Assembly (NCBI GenBank): GCA_965229935.1
Contig: CBDDKB010000002.1
Span: forward strand, 62,001 to 126,000
DNA from: SPJN01 sp965229935
Lineage (GTDB): Bacteria > Pseudomonadota > Alphaproteobacteria > SPJN01
Length of the DNA stretch: 64,000 bases
Reading direction: 5' to 3'
A program made the translations under genes and the position numbers. Under the pieces are notes generated by a model, which was not told the DNA's origin, made no database searches, and was given only the letters and a program-made list of their open reading frames with translations. Below are positions 9,083 to 18,695 of this stretch, piece after piece; the first letter of the stretch is position 1; every line of letters starts with the position of its first letter.

Positions 9083-9523
9083 TCAGGCCTTTAGCGTGTA
9101 TCGCAAAATTTCAACAACCTGCTCTGGCGTTTGTGCCCAGCCTGCTGCGGCGCCATCAACTTCCTTCAGGGGGTGCACGATGCTTTTGTCATGAAGTGTG
9201 ATGTATGGCTTGCCCAATGCCGCGCACTGACCAGCATCAAAGGCAGCGTTCCATTGCTTGTACTTATCGCCAAAGCGGATAATCGCCATGTCGCACTTTT
9301 GAATGAGCGTGCGAATGCGTAGGGCATTTATTTTCGCAGACTGATGGTCGCGCCAAAAATCATCATCAGGCTTGCCCAATACATCGCCTGCAGCGTCGCT
9401 GCTTTCGTGATGGGTGTTGGCGGAGGTGAATGTGATGTCGAGGTCCAGCGATTTCGCGCCGGTAATAATTTGGTCGCGCCAATCTGTGTGAATTTCCCCA
9501 GAAAGGTAAACTTGCCAAGACAT
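9083..9523 (-). CDS. YtoQ-family protein
   Basis: This 146-residue soluble protein resembles the YtoQ family (nucleoside 2-deoxyribosyltransferase-like fold). It begins 'WQVYLSGEIHTDWR' and contains 'DIAIIRFG'-type and 'QWNAAFDAG' motifs (here 'CDMAIIRFGDKYKQWNAAFDAG'). The family is widespread but has no proven reaction. The gene converges on the BcsB-like gene, with an inverted repeat (CTGACCA/TGGTCAG, 9067-9086) at the junction that may stop transcription from both sides. It is separated from the lipoprotein gene upstream by 50 bp. The assignment rests on recognisable N-terminal and central motifs. Confidence 0.75.
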   Translation of the reverse strand: MSWQVYLSGEIHTDWRDQIITGAKSLDLDITFTSANTHHESSDAAGDVLGKPDDDFWRDHQSAKINALRIRTLIQKCDMAIIRFGDKYKQWNAAFDAGQCAALGKPYITLHDKSIVHPLKEVDGAAAGWAQTPEQVVEILRYTLKA

Positions 9524-9573
9524 TGATTCTAATCCTTTGATTTGTTGGTGGGTCGATTGTGATAGGCGGGCTA

Positions 9574-9993
9574 TCAGTAATCGCCTGAATATTCGCGCAT
9601 GGTTTGCAACACCCTTACCGCAATATCATCCCCGCTGCCAACGCCAAGTTCCGGCTTGTTTTCCGCAACCACAACAACCCCAATGCCCTTGTCCTCAGGT
9701 TTGAATTGGACGCTTGCATGAATGGTTTTTTTTGAGGTGCTTAGGGCAAACTGGCCAGCGATTTTGCGGCCATCCTTGTCCACTTTGGTGATAGCGAAGC
9801 CGTTCTGCGCAAGGCTGTATTGGGCCACATCAAACAATTTGTCATAGGTGTGGTCGGTGAAAAAATAGGCCCGATAAGACGCAGCAACATCTGATGATAC
9901 CTGTGCCGCGCTGGTTTCTTCCGTCGGCTGATTTGCGCAGGCGGTGAGCGTCAAAGATAAGAAGAGTGCTGCAATTTTGATTAACGTGCGCAT
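9574..9993 (-). CDS. Small predicted lipoprotein, unknown function
   Basis: 139 residues. A hydrophobic signal ends in the lipobox 'LTAC' (Cys19), so the mature protein is probably lipid-anchored. The mature part contains two amphipathic segments around 'YDKLFDVAQYSLAQNGFAITKVDKDGRKIAGQF' and a likely beta strand 'KKTIHASVQF', a pattern seen in small periplasmic alpha/beta domains. No family was recognised. It lies 125 bp downstream of the glutamate synthase-like gene, with a GC-rich perfect palindrome between them, so it probably has its own promoter. Confidence 0.6.
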   Translation of the reverse strand: MRTLIKIAALFLSLTLTACANQPTEETSAAQVSSDVAASYRAYFFTDHTYDKLFDVAQYSLAQNGFAITKVDKDGRKIAGQFALSTSKKTIHASVQFKPEDKGIGVVVVAENKPELGVGSGDDIAVRVLQTMREYSGDY

Positions 9994-10083
9994 TCGCTAT
10001 TGTCCTTCGCTTCGCTAGGCTCGTGCTGATTGATCACAAGACTATGGCGAGACGCCGGATGATTCAACAAAGGATGTCTGGTT

Positions 10084-10099
10084 GCCCCCGCGCGGGGGC
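10084..10099. repeat. 16-bp perfect GC palindrome
   Basis: GCCCCCGC/GCGGGGGC forms a perfect palindrome 19 bp beyond the stop of the glutamate synthase-like gene. A hairpin that slows or ends transcription is possible, but there is no U-run, so an intrinsic terminator is not supported. Confidence 0.4.
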
Positions 10100-10118
10100 G
10101 AAATAGGCTCTGGCGCGC

Positions 10119-11756
10119 CTACCAGCGTTCCTTTCTGAACTGAATAGGGGTCAGCCCTTCACCCTGGGGGTCAAAACGGGTTGGGTCAGCGGCAGCCCAA
10201 TATTCTGTGTAACCAGAATAGCTATTGTCGCCGAACAACGCCCCCGGTTCGAGCCATGTTAAAGCCTTGTCCGCAGACAGGACAGATCGGGTGCCCTCAC
10301 GTAAATATATGTGTCGCGGGCGTAGATCTGCTGGTTTGGCAAGACCGATGGATGAAACGAATTCAGCAAGCGCCTTGATCGTGCTTTTGTGAAAATGATA
10401 GACGCGTTCTGACTTGTCGCCATGATCAATAGCCTTTTGCCGCCGCGTGTCTTGGGTGGCAACACCAACGGGGCAGCGATTTGTGTGACAGGATTGGGAC
10501 TGCACACAGCCAAGTGCAAACATGAAACCGCGTGCTGAATTGCACCAATCTGCACCAAGGCTCATCATTGCGGCCATGTCAAAGGCGGAGACGATTTTGC
10601 CGCTGGCGCCCAGCTTAATGCCATCACGCAAATTTGCGCCCACCAAAACATTCTGTACAAAGTTAAGGCCCTGCCGCAACGGTGTGCCGAGTGAATCGCT
10701 ATATTCAATCGGGGCGGCACCTGTGCCACCTTCCGCGCCGTCTACAACGATAAAGTCAGGCTTGATCCCGGTTTCGATCATGGCTTTGCAGATAGCCATA
10801 AACTCCCACCTGTGGCCAACACATAGTTTAAAGCCGACAGGTTTGCCCCCCGACAGATCGCGTAATTGTTTGATGAATTGCATCATTTCAATCGGTGTCG
10901 AAAATGTGCTGTGCGCGGGCGGGGAGATGCAATCAACGCCAACAGGCACCCCGCGTGCCTCAGCAATTTCGGGGGTGACTTTTGCGGCAGGAAGAACGCC
11001 GCCATGGCCGGGTTTTGCTCCTTGCGACAGTTTCAGTTCAATCATCTTGACCTGCGGGTCGGCGGCGGTGCGCGTAAAGGCATCGGGGCAGAAATCGCCC
11101 TTGTCATTGCGACAGCCGAAATAGCCTGTGCCGACTTCCAATATAATATCGCCGCCAAATTCACGATGATAGCGGCTGATGCCCCCTTCGCCTGTGTCGT
11201 GGGCAAATCCGCCCTTGGCGGCACCAGCGTTCAGGGCGCGTATGGCGTTTGCGCTTAGGGCACCAAAACTCATGGCAGAGATATTGAACAGGGACGCTTC
11301 ATAAGGCTGGCTGCACTCAGGCCCACCGATAGTGACCCGCATGTCTTCGGGCTTGATATGGGTTGGCATCACCGAATGATTGGCCCAGCGATAGTCAATG
11401 TCATAGACATCAAGTTCGGTGCCAAAGGGCAGCTTCGCCTCGATATTTTTGGCGCGCTCATAAACCAGCGTTCTTTGTTCGCGGCTAAAAGGGCGGCCCG
11501 ACAGGTTGGATTCAAAGAAATATTGCCGAAGCTCCGGGCGCACGCGTTCTGAAATAAAACGTATCAGCGCTGTCAGCGGATAGTTGCGCATCAGGGCATG
11601 TTTGGGCTGAAACAGGTTCCATGTGCCGATTACTGCTAGGGGCCCAGTGACCAATAGCGGCCAATACCACCAACTATCAACCTGCCACCCCAAGCCCAGA
11701 AAGACGACCGACGCGACGAGGGTCGCGTAATAGGGAAAATAGCGGATCGATTCCAT
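10119..11756 (-). CDS. FMN-binding glutamate synthase-family membrane protein
   Basis: 545 residues with two N-terminal membrane segments (about 7-42), then the FMN-binding synthase domain of GltB. Characteristic stretches are 'SFGALSANAIRALN', 'GEGGISRYH', 'KLSQGAKPGHGGVLP', 'VVDGAEGGTGAAP' and a 3Fe-4S-type cysteine cluster 'GCVQSQSCHTNRCPVG'. The glutaminase and GXGXG domains of full GltB are absent. This is the stand-alone 'glutamate synthase-related' form found in many proteobacteria, whose physiological substrate is unclear. Transcription is monocistronic as far as the spacing shows (42 bp from the DUF4153 gene's stop). The family call is firm, but glutamate synthesis itself is not implied. 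Confidence 0.88.
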   Translation of the reverse strand: MESIRYFPYYATLVASVVFLGLGWQVDSWWYWPLLVTGPLAVIGTWNLFQPKHALMRNYPLTALIRFISERVRPELRQYFFESNLSGRPFSREQRTLVYERAKNIEAKLPFGTELDVYDIDYRWANHSVMPTHIKPEDMRVTIGGPECSQPYEASLFNISAMSFGALSANAIRALNAGAAKGGFAHDTGEGGISRYHREFGGDIILEVGTGYFGCRNDKGDFCPDAFTRTAADPQVKMIELKLSQGAKPGHGGVLPAAKVTPEIAEARGVPVGVDCISPPAHSTFSTPIEMMQFIKQLRDLSGGKPVGFKLCVGHRWEFMAICKAMIETGIKPDFIVVDGAEGGTGAAPIEYSDSLGTPLRQGLNFVQNVLVGANLRDGIKLGASGKIVSAFDMAAMMSLGADWCNSARGFMFALGCVQSQSCHTNRCPVGVATQDTRRQKAIDHGDKSERVYHFHKSTIKALAEFVSSIGLAKPADLRPRHIYLREGTRSVLSADKALTWLEPGALFGDNSYSGYTEYWAAADPTRFDPQGEGLTPIQFRKERW

Positions 11757-11798
11757 AAAAGGTCCTTTGCGGCTTCTTATCAGTATGGAACCAGAATG

Positions 11799-13670
11799 TT
11801 ACCTTGTCATTGCCCCTTTCGGCAATGGGGCGGGTACTGGTTTCAGGCCCGGCCTCGGCCCGGGCTTTGGGCCAAAAGACGATTGAACAGGCGATAACAG
11901 CCGTAACTCATCGCCTATATCAATCATATTGTGATGTGCGGGGGTGTAGGTGACTTTACCATCAACAATGGCCTGCCAAATTGCATCACTATCTTCACCA
12001 CTTCCCGGTCCGGCAAAATCACCAGCAAATTGGTGCCAGATCACGTCCTGATCAGATGTCACTTGGCGGAATGCCTGAAATTGCAAGTGGTCGCCATACT
12101 CATCCCCCGTGATCAGGATGATCTCCTCAGGCTCATCAGGGAAAACCTGCCCGACCAAGAAAGCGCATCGCGTGGCAGCGCTAAGGGAACATTGCGCAGG
12201 GGTCCAGGTGTCTTGCGTATGTAGATAGCGGGCAAAATTGTCGGGGAAGGGGGTGGCGACAGGCCGAACAATAAAGGCCGCGCGCCATGCGGCTTCGTCA
12301 TAGTCCTGTTGCGCCGGAACGGGCCGGGGGCGTTCAGACCGCCAGTCATAGCGGTAGGTTGCCTGATCGATTGCGGCCAGCGCCTTGGTCATGTCAGCCC
12401 CATCGGGCAAATGCTTCCCATTGCGTATCTCCTCAATCGCTTGTCTGCCCGCGGCGCCAAGCTCAAACTTCAGCAGCCCCAGGTCGAAGTCATCCGGGCT
12501 GACTTTGCCGCCTTTTAAACGGGAGAGTTGGTTGGAAAGCGACAGTTGATAAGGATCAGCAATAGGGGTCAGCAGCGCCATGCCGATTACCCCGGCGATG
12601 GGTATGATCGCAAAATTAAGCGTGCGAACTTTTTCAGGCCATGTGCGTGAGAATAGGCTGGCGATCCCATAGCCGCCTGCAAACAATCCGGCGGTTAGGG
12701 TGATGGCACTCGCCGCGACCCTGTCAGGCGTTAGGCCATATTGGTCGATGCGTAACCAGATTGCAATACAGGCAATCAGGGTGGGGGCGGGCAGCAACAG
12801 GCATCCTAATTGCAGCAGGCGGCGTATCGTCGGTCGCTGGTCGATAGAGTTACCTTCGCCTTCGATGCTGGCATTGATCAGCCAGCCGGTTGCAAACACC
12901 ATGGAAATCAGGATCGCCGCAGCGGCGCGCGTGTCCCATAAAGGGTCAAGCCCAGTAAAGGGCAAGAAGCACAAGAACACCGCAAGAAATATCACAACGA
13001 TAGGTGACAATATTTTTAACAACACCTGAACAAGTGATCGCGCCGTGTTTACGATGCCGCCCTGTTCCAAGGTGACGCCGATTCCCGTTGCCAACGCGCC
13101 GAATATGATGGCGGGGGCAACATAATCATCCGTTAAAATATCCTCAAACAGGGTGATGCCGATCAGTCCGAACAGTGACCACCACAGGAACAACAATAGC
13201 CACAACAGTCCCATAAAGATAATGGCAAGGACGGTGCCTAGGAAAAGCGTCCACACATTGTCGTGAACATGCCTATAGCGTTCGGCGTGGGACAGGGTGC
13301 CATTGCCTGTCCGCAAGGCGCGGAAATAGATCAGGCTGATAACAGCCGGAACAAGTGCCGCCCAAAAATGCCAGCCGCCGATTGCACTGTCTGTTGATAA
13401 AGGGGCACCAAGGGAGAAGCGGTGCTGCCCCCATGTGAACAGGCCAGCAAATAGGGCGCCCGCAACAATGCTGAACAATAGGCTCGACCGTTCGTGCTTG
13501 CGTTCATAAGTATAGTAGAAAAAGCTTGGCGCAAGACTGATCAAGGCAAACAGAAATAGCATGAATGATGTTGATTGCGGCGCATCAAGCTTAACCAGAT
13601 GCGTCAGCGCCAATCCCTGCAATACCCCGATCAGGGGAAAGAGATAAAGCCGTTCTTTCAATTTTGTCAT
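11799..13670 (-). CDS. DUF4153 polytopic membrane protein
   Basis: About 623 residues with roughly ten to eleven transmembrane segments through residue 385, followed by a soluble C-terminal region of about 235 residues rich in Pro and acidic residues. The TM organisation ('LYLFPLIGVLQGLALTHLV...ALISLAPSFFYYTYERK') matches the DUF4153 family. Several members of that family are annotated without a known function. ATG 13670 is preferred because upstream extension would need a TTG. The C-terminal soluble domain contains Cys pairs ('QCSLSAATRCAF'), suggesting a periplasmic location. The tail 'PKPGPRPGLKPVPAPLP' is proline-rich. It follows the DUF3604 gene by 111 bp on the same strand. Confidence 0.75.
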   Translation of the reverse strand: MTKLKERLYLFPLIGVLQGLALTHLVKLDAPQSTSFMLFLFALISLAPSFFYYTYERKHERSSLLFSIVAGALFAGLFTWGQHRFSLGAPLSTDSAIGGWHFWAALVPAVISLIYFRALRTGNGTLSHAERYRHVHDNVWTLFLGTVLAIIFMGLLWLLLFLWWSLFGLIGITLFEDILTDDYVAPAIIFGALATGIGVTLEQGGIVNTARSLVQVLLKILSPIVVIFLAVFLCFLPFTGLDPLWDTRAAAAILISMVFATGWLINASIEGEGNSIDQRPTIRRLLQLGCLLLPAPTLIACIAIWLRIDQYGLTPDRVAASAITLTAGLFAGGYGIASLFSRTWPEKVRTLNFAIIPIAGVIGMALLTPIADPYQLSLSNQLSRLKGGKVSPDDFDLGLLKFELGAAGRQAIEEIRNGKHLPDGADMTKALAAIDQATYRYDWRSERPRPVPAQQDYDEAAWRAAFIVRPVATPFPDNFARYLHTQDTWTPAQCSLSAATRCAFLVGQVFPDEPEEIILITGDEYGDHLQFQAFRQVTSDQDVIWHQFAGDFAGPGSGEDSDAIWQAIVDGKVTYTPAHHNMIDIGDELRLLSPVQSSFGPKPGPRPGLKPVPAPLPKGAMTR

Positions 13671-13781
13671 TGTGCTTGCCCGACCTTGAACTGTTTTGGT
13701 CAGAACATACTGCAATTGTGCCGAAATTCATGCCTGAATATGGCGCAACAGGGGCAGGCGCTTTACTGGAATGCTTGGCGC

Positions 13782-16025
13782 CTAGTGCTGATCGACCCAA
13801 ATGGGGGAGGACCAGGCGCGTTCACCCACAGGGGCAAGGCAATCATCCTGATAGTCCGTATCATTTTCATCCCCATGGCAGGGGTTTACGGCTACACAGT
13901 TTCCTTCTGCATCATAGGTGCAGCGCAGATTATTGCCGTTTACCGCATCGCTTGGTGTCTGAATGGCACGGGCATAATAAAGGGCGTTACGACCACCCGC
14001 GACAAAATCAGTGTCAGCAAAACTGAATGCGCAGCCCAACTCGTCTGGCGCGCATTTGTGCACAAGCCACGGGTCTTCGATCAAATCATCTACAGCCTCT
14101 CCCCGATGGGTTTGGGGTGTGATCTTTACAATTTCGATGCGGTCAATCAGCTTGCGGGTTTCGGATGGGTTGTAGCATTCGTCCCGGCACAGATTATAAA
14201 GACGCTCCTCCCCCAATGTGGTCTTGGTGAAGTCGGGGCAGCCGGGCAACTGTTCAAAGGCACCAACGGCCTTGACCTCAAATACCGGGTTGCGGGTCAT
14301 GTGGGTTTCGCTGCCCATGGGTAGGGGTGTTCCTGCATCTGTGTTGGTCAGATTAAACCAAAGTAAGATACGATCACCGCTGGTGCCATAAACATGGCGT
14401 GACTTAATGGCGGACCAAATCTCGTCACGGGCCCGCGCGCCCGCTTGAACGGCAATCAATCCGCCTGTTGTGAAAAAGGATGAAATGCGTGCCCGTTCTG
14501 CGCGATCAACAGCGTTCAGGCTGCTGACATCAATCAGATCAGGTTGCGCCAGCTTGGGTCCGGTTGGTGCCATGGATAGGGGGCCCTTGGGGAAGCCCGT
14601 AGCCTCCGTCATCTCACGACGGTCACGCTCTTTGAAGCCGGTGCCGGGGCGGGCCTTATGATTGTCGGACGAGCCGATGAAGCCAAACCTGAACTGCAAG
14701 GGCTTGTCAGGGTCATCAAAATTGGTCAGCGCCAGCATATATTGTGTCGATCCCATGGGCCGATAATTGAAGGCTGGCAGAAAACAATCGCGGCACTGAC
14801 CGGCATCAAGCCATTCTTCAACGCCTGCACCCGGTACAATCAAATGCCCTGCATTGCCGCGATCAACATAGGCCTGTCTTGTCAGCGCGGCACGGGCTGC
14901 GCAATCATCTGCATCGCTGCCTTCGGCAAGGCAGCGCGTTTCGATGATCTGGCCTGCCCGCCAGCATGATGGCAGATAGGCATCTGTCGGTTCGGGGCAC
15001 GTTTCGGTTCCGTCTGCTGATTTGGCGGCGGCGCGCCATGGGCGATAGGTTTCGGCACTGCCATGACCTGAATAGATCTCAACCAAATTTTGCAGGGCCT
15101 GATTGTGATCGCCCTTGTTCAATTGCTTTTTCCAAGACGACAAAGGCGGCGTGTAATTCCCCCATGTTGTGCCGTGGGGGATGACGATCATGTCAATATC
15201 CCATTCGGTCAGTTTGGCAAGCAGATCGGTTGGGGTTGCGGCACTTTCCATGCAATCAGCCGGCAGGTCCTGCACCGGGATATTGTCGGGGCATGTGTTT
15301 TGTTTGGCCCGCTCAATCTCCGTATAAAAAGTTCCCGCATCAAATGACCGCTTTGTGGGCGAGATCAGTGGCAGGCTACCGCGCATCATTTTCGGCAGGA
15401 TGCTGTAATTCGGGTCCATCGTTGCAGGCGGGCGGGCGCTGATCGGACGGGTGGGGATGTCCCTTTCTTCAAGCCCGGCAAGGATCACGTTGCGGTGGCC
15501 GTAATGATTGGTGGCGTCCGTCCCCATCTGGGTCCATTCCCAGCCCAGAAAGGCCACAGTGTCGGGCTGATCATCATCATTGGTGACCCCATTGCATTGC
15601 CTGATTGTTTGGATCGTGTCTTGCCAGCGTTTGGGCGTCAGCTCCTCCGCATGATCATTGATGGACCAAAAGTCGAGCGCAGAACAAAAGCGTGCGAAAT
15701 CACATGCGTCCGCCTGCGGGTGTGTGCCTTCACCGCCCAGCATTGGCAGGCTCATCATAAATGCGTCGGCTGACAAGGTTGTGTGGACATGAAAATCGCC
15801 GAACAGGATTTGCCCGTCAGTGTTGTTGGGGCCTAGCCCCTTTTGTCTAGCAGATTTGTCAGCAACCAGTGCCGCAGGCTGCGCGGTTTGGGTGATGGTG
15901 CCGGGCCCCTCGACAGTGCCGAACAGACCGATTGCGGTCAGATAGATAAAGCCAGCCAGCGACAGGGCCAGCAATAAAATAAGGCCGCCACCAAATTTCA
16001 GCGATGTCAGCAAGATGCGCTTCAT
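13782..16025 (-). CDS. DUF3604 domain-containing exported protein
   Basis: About 747 residues. One N-terminal membrane segment (about 6-30) precedes a large extracytoplasmic domain. 'ILFGDFHVHTTLSADAF' (HxH) and 'DFWSINDHAEELTP' (DHA) resemble the metal-binding start of PHP/metallophosphoesterase-like hydrolases, which is typical of DUF3604. Further motifs are 'GWEWTQMG', 'HRNVIL' and 'FGFIGSSDNHKARPGTG'. Metal ligands are visible, but the substrate is unknown. ATG 16025 was chosen because the longer frame would overlap the TonB receptor's stop. The gene starts 31 bp after that receptor, so uptake and hydrolysis may be co-expressed. There are many paired cysteines ('CRDCF', 'CRDECYNP'), consistent with a periplasmic protein. 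Confidence 0.82.
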   Translation of the reverse strand: MKRILLTSLKFGGGLILLLALSLAGFIYLTAIGLFGTVEGPGTITQTAQPAALVADKSARQKGLGPNNTDGQILFGDFHVHTTLSADAFMMSLPMLGGEGTHPQADACDFARFCSALDFWSINDHAEELTPKRWQDTIQTIRQCNGVTNDDDQPDTVAFLGWEWTQMGTDATNHYGHRNVILAGLEERDIPTRPISARPPATMDPNYSILPKMMRGSLPLISPTKRSFDAGTFYTEIERAKQNTCPDNIPVQDLPADCMESAATPTDLLAKLTEWDIDMIVIPHGTTWGNYTPPLSSWKKQLNKGDHNQALQNLVEIYSGHGSAETYRPWRAAAKSADGTETCPEPTDAYLPSCWRAGQIIETRCLAEGSDADDCAARAALTRQAYVDRGNAGHLIVPGAGVEEWLDAGQCRDCFLPAFNYRPMGSTQYMLALTNFDDPDKPLQFRFGFIGSSDNHKARPGTGFKERDRREMTEATGFPKGPLSMAPTGPKLAQPDLIDVSSLNAVDRAERARISSFFTTGGLIAVQAGARARDEIWSAIKSRHVYGTSGDRILLWFNLTNTDAGTPLPMGSETHMTRNPVFEVKAVGAFEQLPGCPDFTKTTLGEERLYNLCRDECYNPSETRKLIDRIEIVKITPQTHRGEAVDDLIEDPWLVHKCAPDELGCAFSFADTDFVAGGRNALYYARAIQTPSDAVNGNNLRCTYDAEGNCVAVNPCHGDENDTDYQDDCLAPVGERAWSSPIWVDQH

Positions 16026-16056
16026 TGGCAGCGGCCCTAATAATTTTTGTTTCAGA

Positions 16057-18399
16057 TTACAGAGTGATTGCAAACTCTGCAGTGATAATGCGCGGCGGGC
16101 TCAAGAATCCCATGTGGGAGCCTGTCAGCACCGGCAGGTCGGCAGAGAATGTCTTGATGGTTTCATCGGTGATGTTCTTACCATGCACGATGAACCGCCA
16201 TGCGCCATCAATATCTGCAACGCCCAACCGTGCATTGAACAGCCAATAGGCATCCTGCGCGTCAATCGGGTCCTGATCAAGATCGAACAGGATATGGCCT
16301 TGCCACAAGGCATCGCCACCGATCACAAAGGCCAGGTTCGTATTGCCTAGCGGGATACCGGCATTGAACCCTCCTGAGAAATTATATTCAGGCGCGCGCG
16401 GCAATCGTTCGCCCGTGATATCACATTGCGGGGATGAGCCGGGGATGCCGGGGGTCGAGGTTGAGATGCATGGACCATCTTTAAAGTCGTCAAAGGTGGC
16501 ATCGGTGTAACCGCCGCCTGCATAGACAATAGCCCCATCAAAGGGTAGCCAGTTTGCCTCAATCTCAATCCCTTGTGTGGTGGCGGCGGCTGCATTGCGC
16601 ACGATAAAGCCGTTACCGATAAAGGACTGAATTTGCATGTCTTCAAACTTGGTATGATAAAGCGCCATGTTAATGGTTGCCGTGCCATCAAGCGCAGTAA
16701 TTTTTGCGCCAAGTTCATAGGCGGTAGAATATTCCTGATCGAAACTTGATTCCCCTTCATTGCGGGCAATCGGGTTAAACCCGCCTGCCTTAAACCCCTC
16801 GCCATAGGTGGCATAAAGCATGATGTCGTCATTCAAGTCATACTTGACGGAGAATTTTGGCGCGACATTGGTTTCGTCACGGCTGGTATCCAGCGTATAG
16901 GGCTGAACGCCAAGCGCGCCCTGAAGGATCAGGCCCGTATCCTCATATTGCTGGATCAGGAACACATCCTTGGTTTCCATTGATCCGCGCAGGCCGAACA
17001 CAAAGGCAAGGTCGGTAATAGGCCGCCACGTCAATTGACCAAAGGCAGCATAGGTTGTGGTTTCCTGTGCAAAGGTCTGGAACAAGGCATCAGACAATGG
17101 GGCGGTTAGGATCGGGTTTAAAACACCGCCAAGGGGGTTGAGTATCCCTTGCAGCGCCCCAGAAACAGCGGCGGGCAATGTGTTTGACAACAGTGTGCTG
17201 CCCAATTGTTCGTCCGGGAACAGGCGCAACTCCCCCTTGCCGACATAATCAGCATAAAAGCCGAACAGCCCGGCGATATAATCAATCTCACCCAAGAACG
17301 TATCGAACGGGGCAGAGACGACGCGGAGTTCACCCATATATTGTTGATAATCATCATTATTGGCCCAGTTGATAATGGGCGCAGATGCAGTGTCACCATC
17401 CAGCAGGAAGTTTTCATCCAAACGGCCCCAACCGCCAATAAAGGTCAGTGTGTGCTGGCCCAAATCCCAATTGGCGGTGACGTTTGCCTGCAAGGTGCGC
17501 AGGACGGTGATATTCGCCTCGTTCGCGTGACCGACATAGTCAGCCTTGTCTTCCAATGTGGGGTCAAAGGCGCCGTGAACGATCTGGCCTGAGGGGGCCA
17601 ACAAGAACGGTTCCCACCCCTGGCCATTGTCTTTGCTTTGCCCGGTGTAGAGCGTTAGGGTCAGGTCGATGTCTGACGTTGGCTCAAACAAAAACTTGCC
17701 GCGCAGGCCATGCTTATCAACGATCTTTTCATCAACGTCGCGTAGGCTGTTATAAACATAGCCATCGCGTTGGTGGATGGTCCCGGCAACACGAACGGCA
17801 ATTGCATCCTCTAGAAGGGGCGCGTTGATCATCAGTTGCGCGGACTTGTCCTCTAACTCACCACCGCTGACAGACCCGTCGAACAACCATTCATGGGCAG
17901 GCTGCGCGGTATGAATGGCGATGGCGCCTGCAATTGTGTTCTTGCCAAACAAAGTGCCTTGCGGCCCCTTTAGCATTTCTACGCGGCCAATATCCAAAAA
18001 GGCGTCCTGCAGGAAGGCGGTCTTGCCGTAGTAGATACCGTCAACGTAAAAGCCGACCGATTGTTCCATGCCATCATTGATCGGGGCGTTCAGGCCGCGC
18101 ATCCCAACCTGTACATAACCGGGGGTCATGTTGATATTGGTGTTGGGCGTGGCAAGGGCCACATCCTCAAAATCCTGCATGTTGGAATCTTTAAGCCGTT
18201 CTGCAGTCATCACAGAAACCGATATCGGTACGTCCTGCACATTTTCAGCGCGCTTTTGTGCGGTGACGACAATCTCGTCCAGCCGTTGCGGCTTTTTCGC
18301 GGGCGCAGCTTCTTCGGCGTCTTGTGCAAAAGTGGGCAGGGATAGGGCAAGACTGATGGCGGTCAGACCGCTTGCAAATCCTGTATTGAATTTGGTCAT
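16057..18399 (-). CDS. TonB-dependent outer-membrane receptor (1)
   Basis: 780 residues. The signal peptide ends near 'ALSLPTFAQDA'. The plug domain begins 'LDEIVVTAQKRAENVQDVPISVSVM' and includes 'GPQGTLFGKNTIAGAI' (about 150-165). A 22-strand-type barrel follows, ending with the C-terminal aromatic strand 'RIITAEFAITL'. This class imports large or scarce substrates with TonB energy. The barrel contains one Cys pair in a loop ('CISTSTPGIPGSSPQC'). It overlaps the small membrane protein upstream by 4 bp (ATGA), and DUF3604 follows 31 bp downstream. The order TetR-divergent membrane proteins, receptor, hydrolase suggests one uptake operon under control of the dyad at 19267-19287. The substrate is unknown. 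Confidence 0.92.
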   Translation of the reverse strand: MTKFNTGFASGLTAISLALSLPTFAQDAEEAAPAKKPQRLDEIVVTAQKRAENVQDVPISVSVMTAERLKDSNMQDFEDVALATPNTNINMTPGYVQVGMRGLNAPINDGMEQSVGFYVDGIYYGKTAFLQDAFLDIGRVEMLKGPQGTLFGKNTIAGAIAIHTAQPAHEWLFDGSVSGGELEDKSAQLMINAPLLEDAIAVRVAGTIHQRDGYVYNSLRDVDEKIVDKHGLRGKFLFEPTSDIDLTLTLYTGQSKDNGQGWEPFLLAPSGQIVHGAFDPTLEDKADYVGHANEANITVLRTLQANVTANWDLGQHTLTFIGGWGRLDENFLLDGDTASAPIINWANNDDYQQYMGELRVVSAPFDTFLGEIDYIAGLFGFYADYVGKGELRLFPDEQLGSTLLSNTLPAAVSGALQGILNPLGGVLNPILTAPLSDALFQTFAQETTTYAAFGQLTWRPITDLAFVFGLRGSMETKDVFLIQQYEDTGLILQGALGVQPYTLDTSRDETNVAPKFSVKYDLNDDIMLYATYGEGFKAGGFNPIARNEGESSFDQEYSTAYELGAKITALDGTATINMALYHTKFEDMQIQSFIGNGFIVRNAAAATTQGIEIEANWLPFDGAIVYAGGGYTDATFDDFKDGPCISTSTPGIPGSSPQCDITGERLPRAPEYNFSGGFNAGIPLGNTNLAFVIGGDALWQGHILFDLDQDPIDAQDAYWLFNARLGVADIDGAWRFIVHGKNITDETIKTFSADLPVLTGSHMGFLSPPRIITAEFAITL

Positions 18400-18680
18400 G
18401 ATGTTTCCTCCGCTTTGGGGGTAGCGGTCGCAATATCAGGGGGGGATAGACGTGACATGTTCCGATAGGCGTAAAAGACAAAGCCGATGGCACAGGCAGC
18501 AATTGCAATCATATTCCCTGTGCTGGGCAGTGTGTCTGCATAAAGGTAATGCAGCGCGATAAACGCAGGATAAAGAACGAACAGCACATAAAGGCCAAGG
18601 CCGATGGCAATCTTTTTCAGTTGATTGCGGGTGATCTTAAACGGTGTCGCGTCTTTGGGAGCGGGAATGGTTGAGTTCAT
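18396..18680 (-). CDS. Small two-helix membrane protein
   Basis: 94 residues with two hydrophobic segments (about 25-48 and 57-73: 'IGLGLYVLFVLYPAFIALHYL', 'MIAIAACAIGFVFYAY'). The N-terminus is basic and cytosolic and the tail is polar. No family was recognised. It is sandwiched in an operon: its stop overlaps the TonB receptor start by 4 bp, and it begins 15 bp after the larger membrane protein. This suggests a helper in the same uptake or membrane process. The function is unknown. Confidence 0.6.
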   Translation of the reverse strand: MNSTIPAPKDATPFKITRNQLKKIAIGLGLYVLFVLYPAFIALHYLYADTLPSTGNMIAIAACAIGFVFYAYRNMSRLSPPDIATATPKAEETS

Positions 18681-18695
18681 TGGTCTGCTCCTTCC

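Noticed and set aside
10522..11258. Open frames on the plus strand within the glutamate synthase-like gene
   Set aside because: They are antisense to a protein with clear GltB motifs and carry no recognisable features.
13575..14324. Plus-strand frame of 249 aa across the DUF4153/DUF3604 junction
   Set aside because: It overlaps two well-supported minus-strand genes and the translation has no domain.
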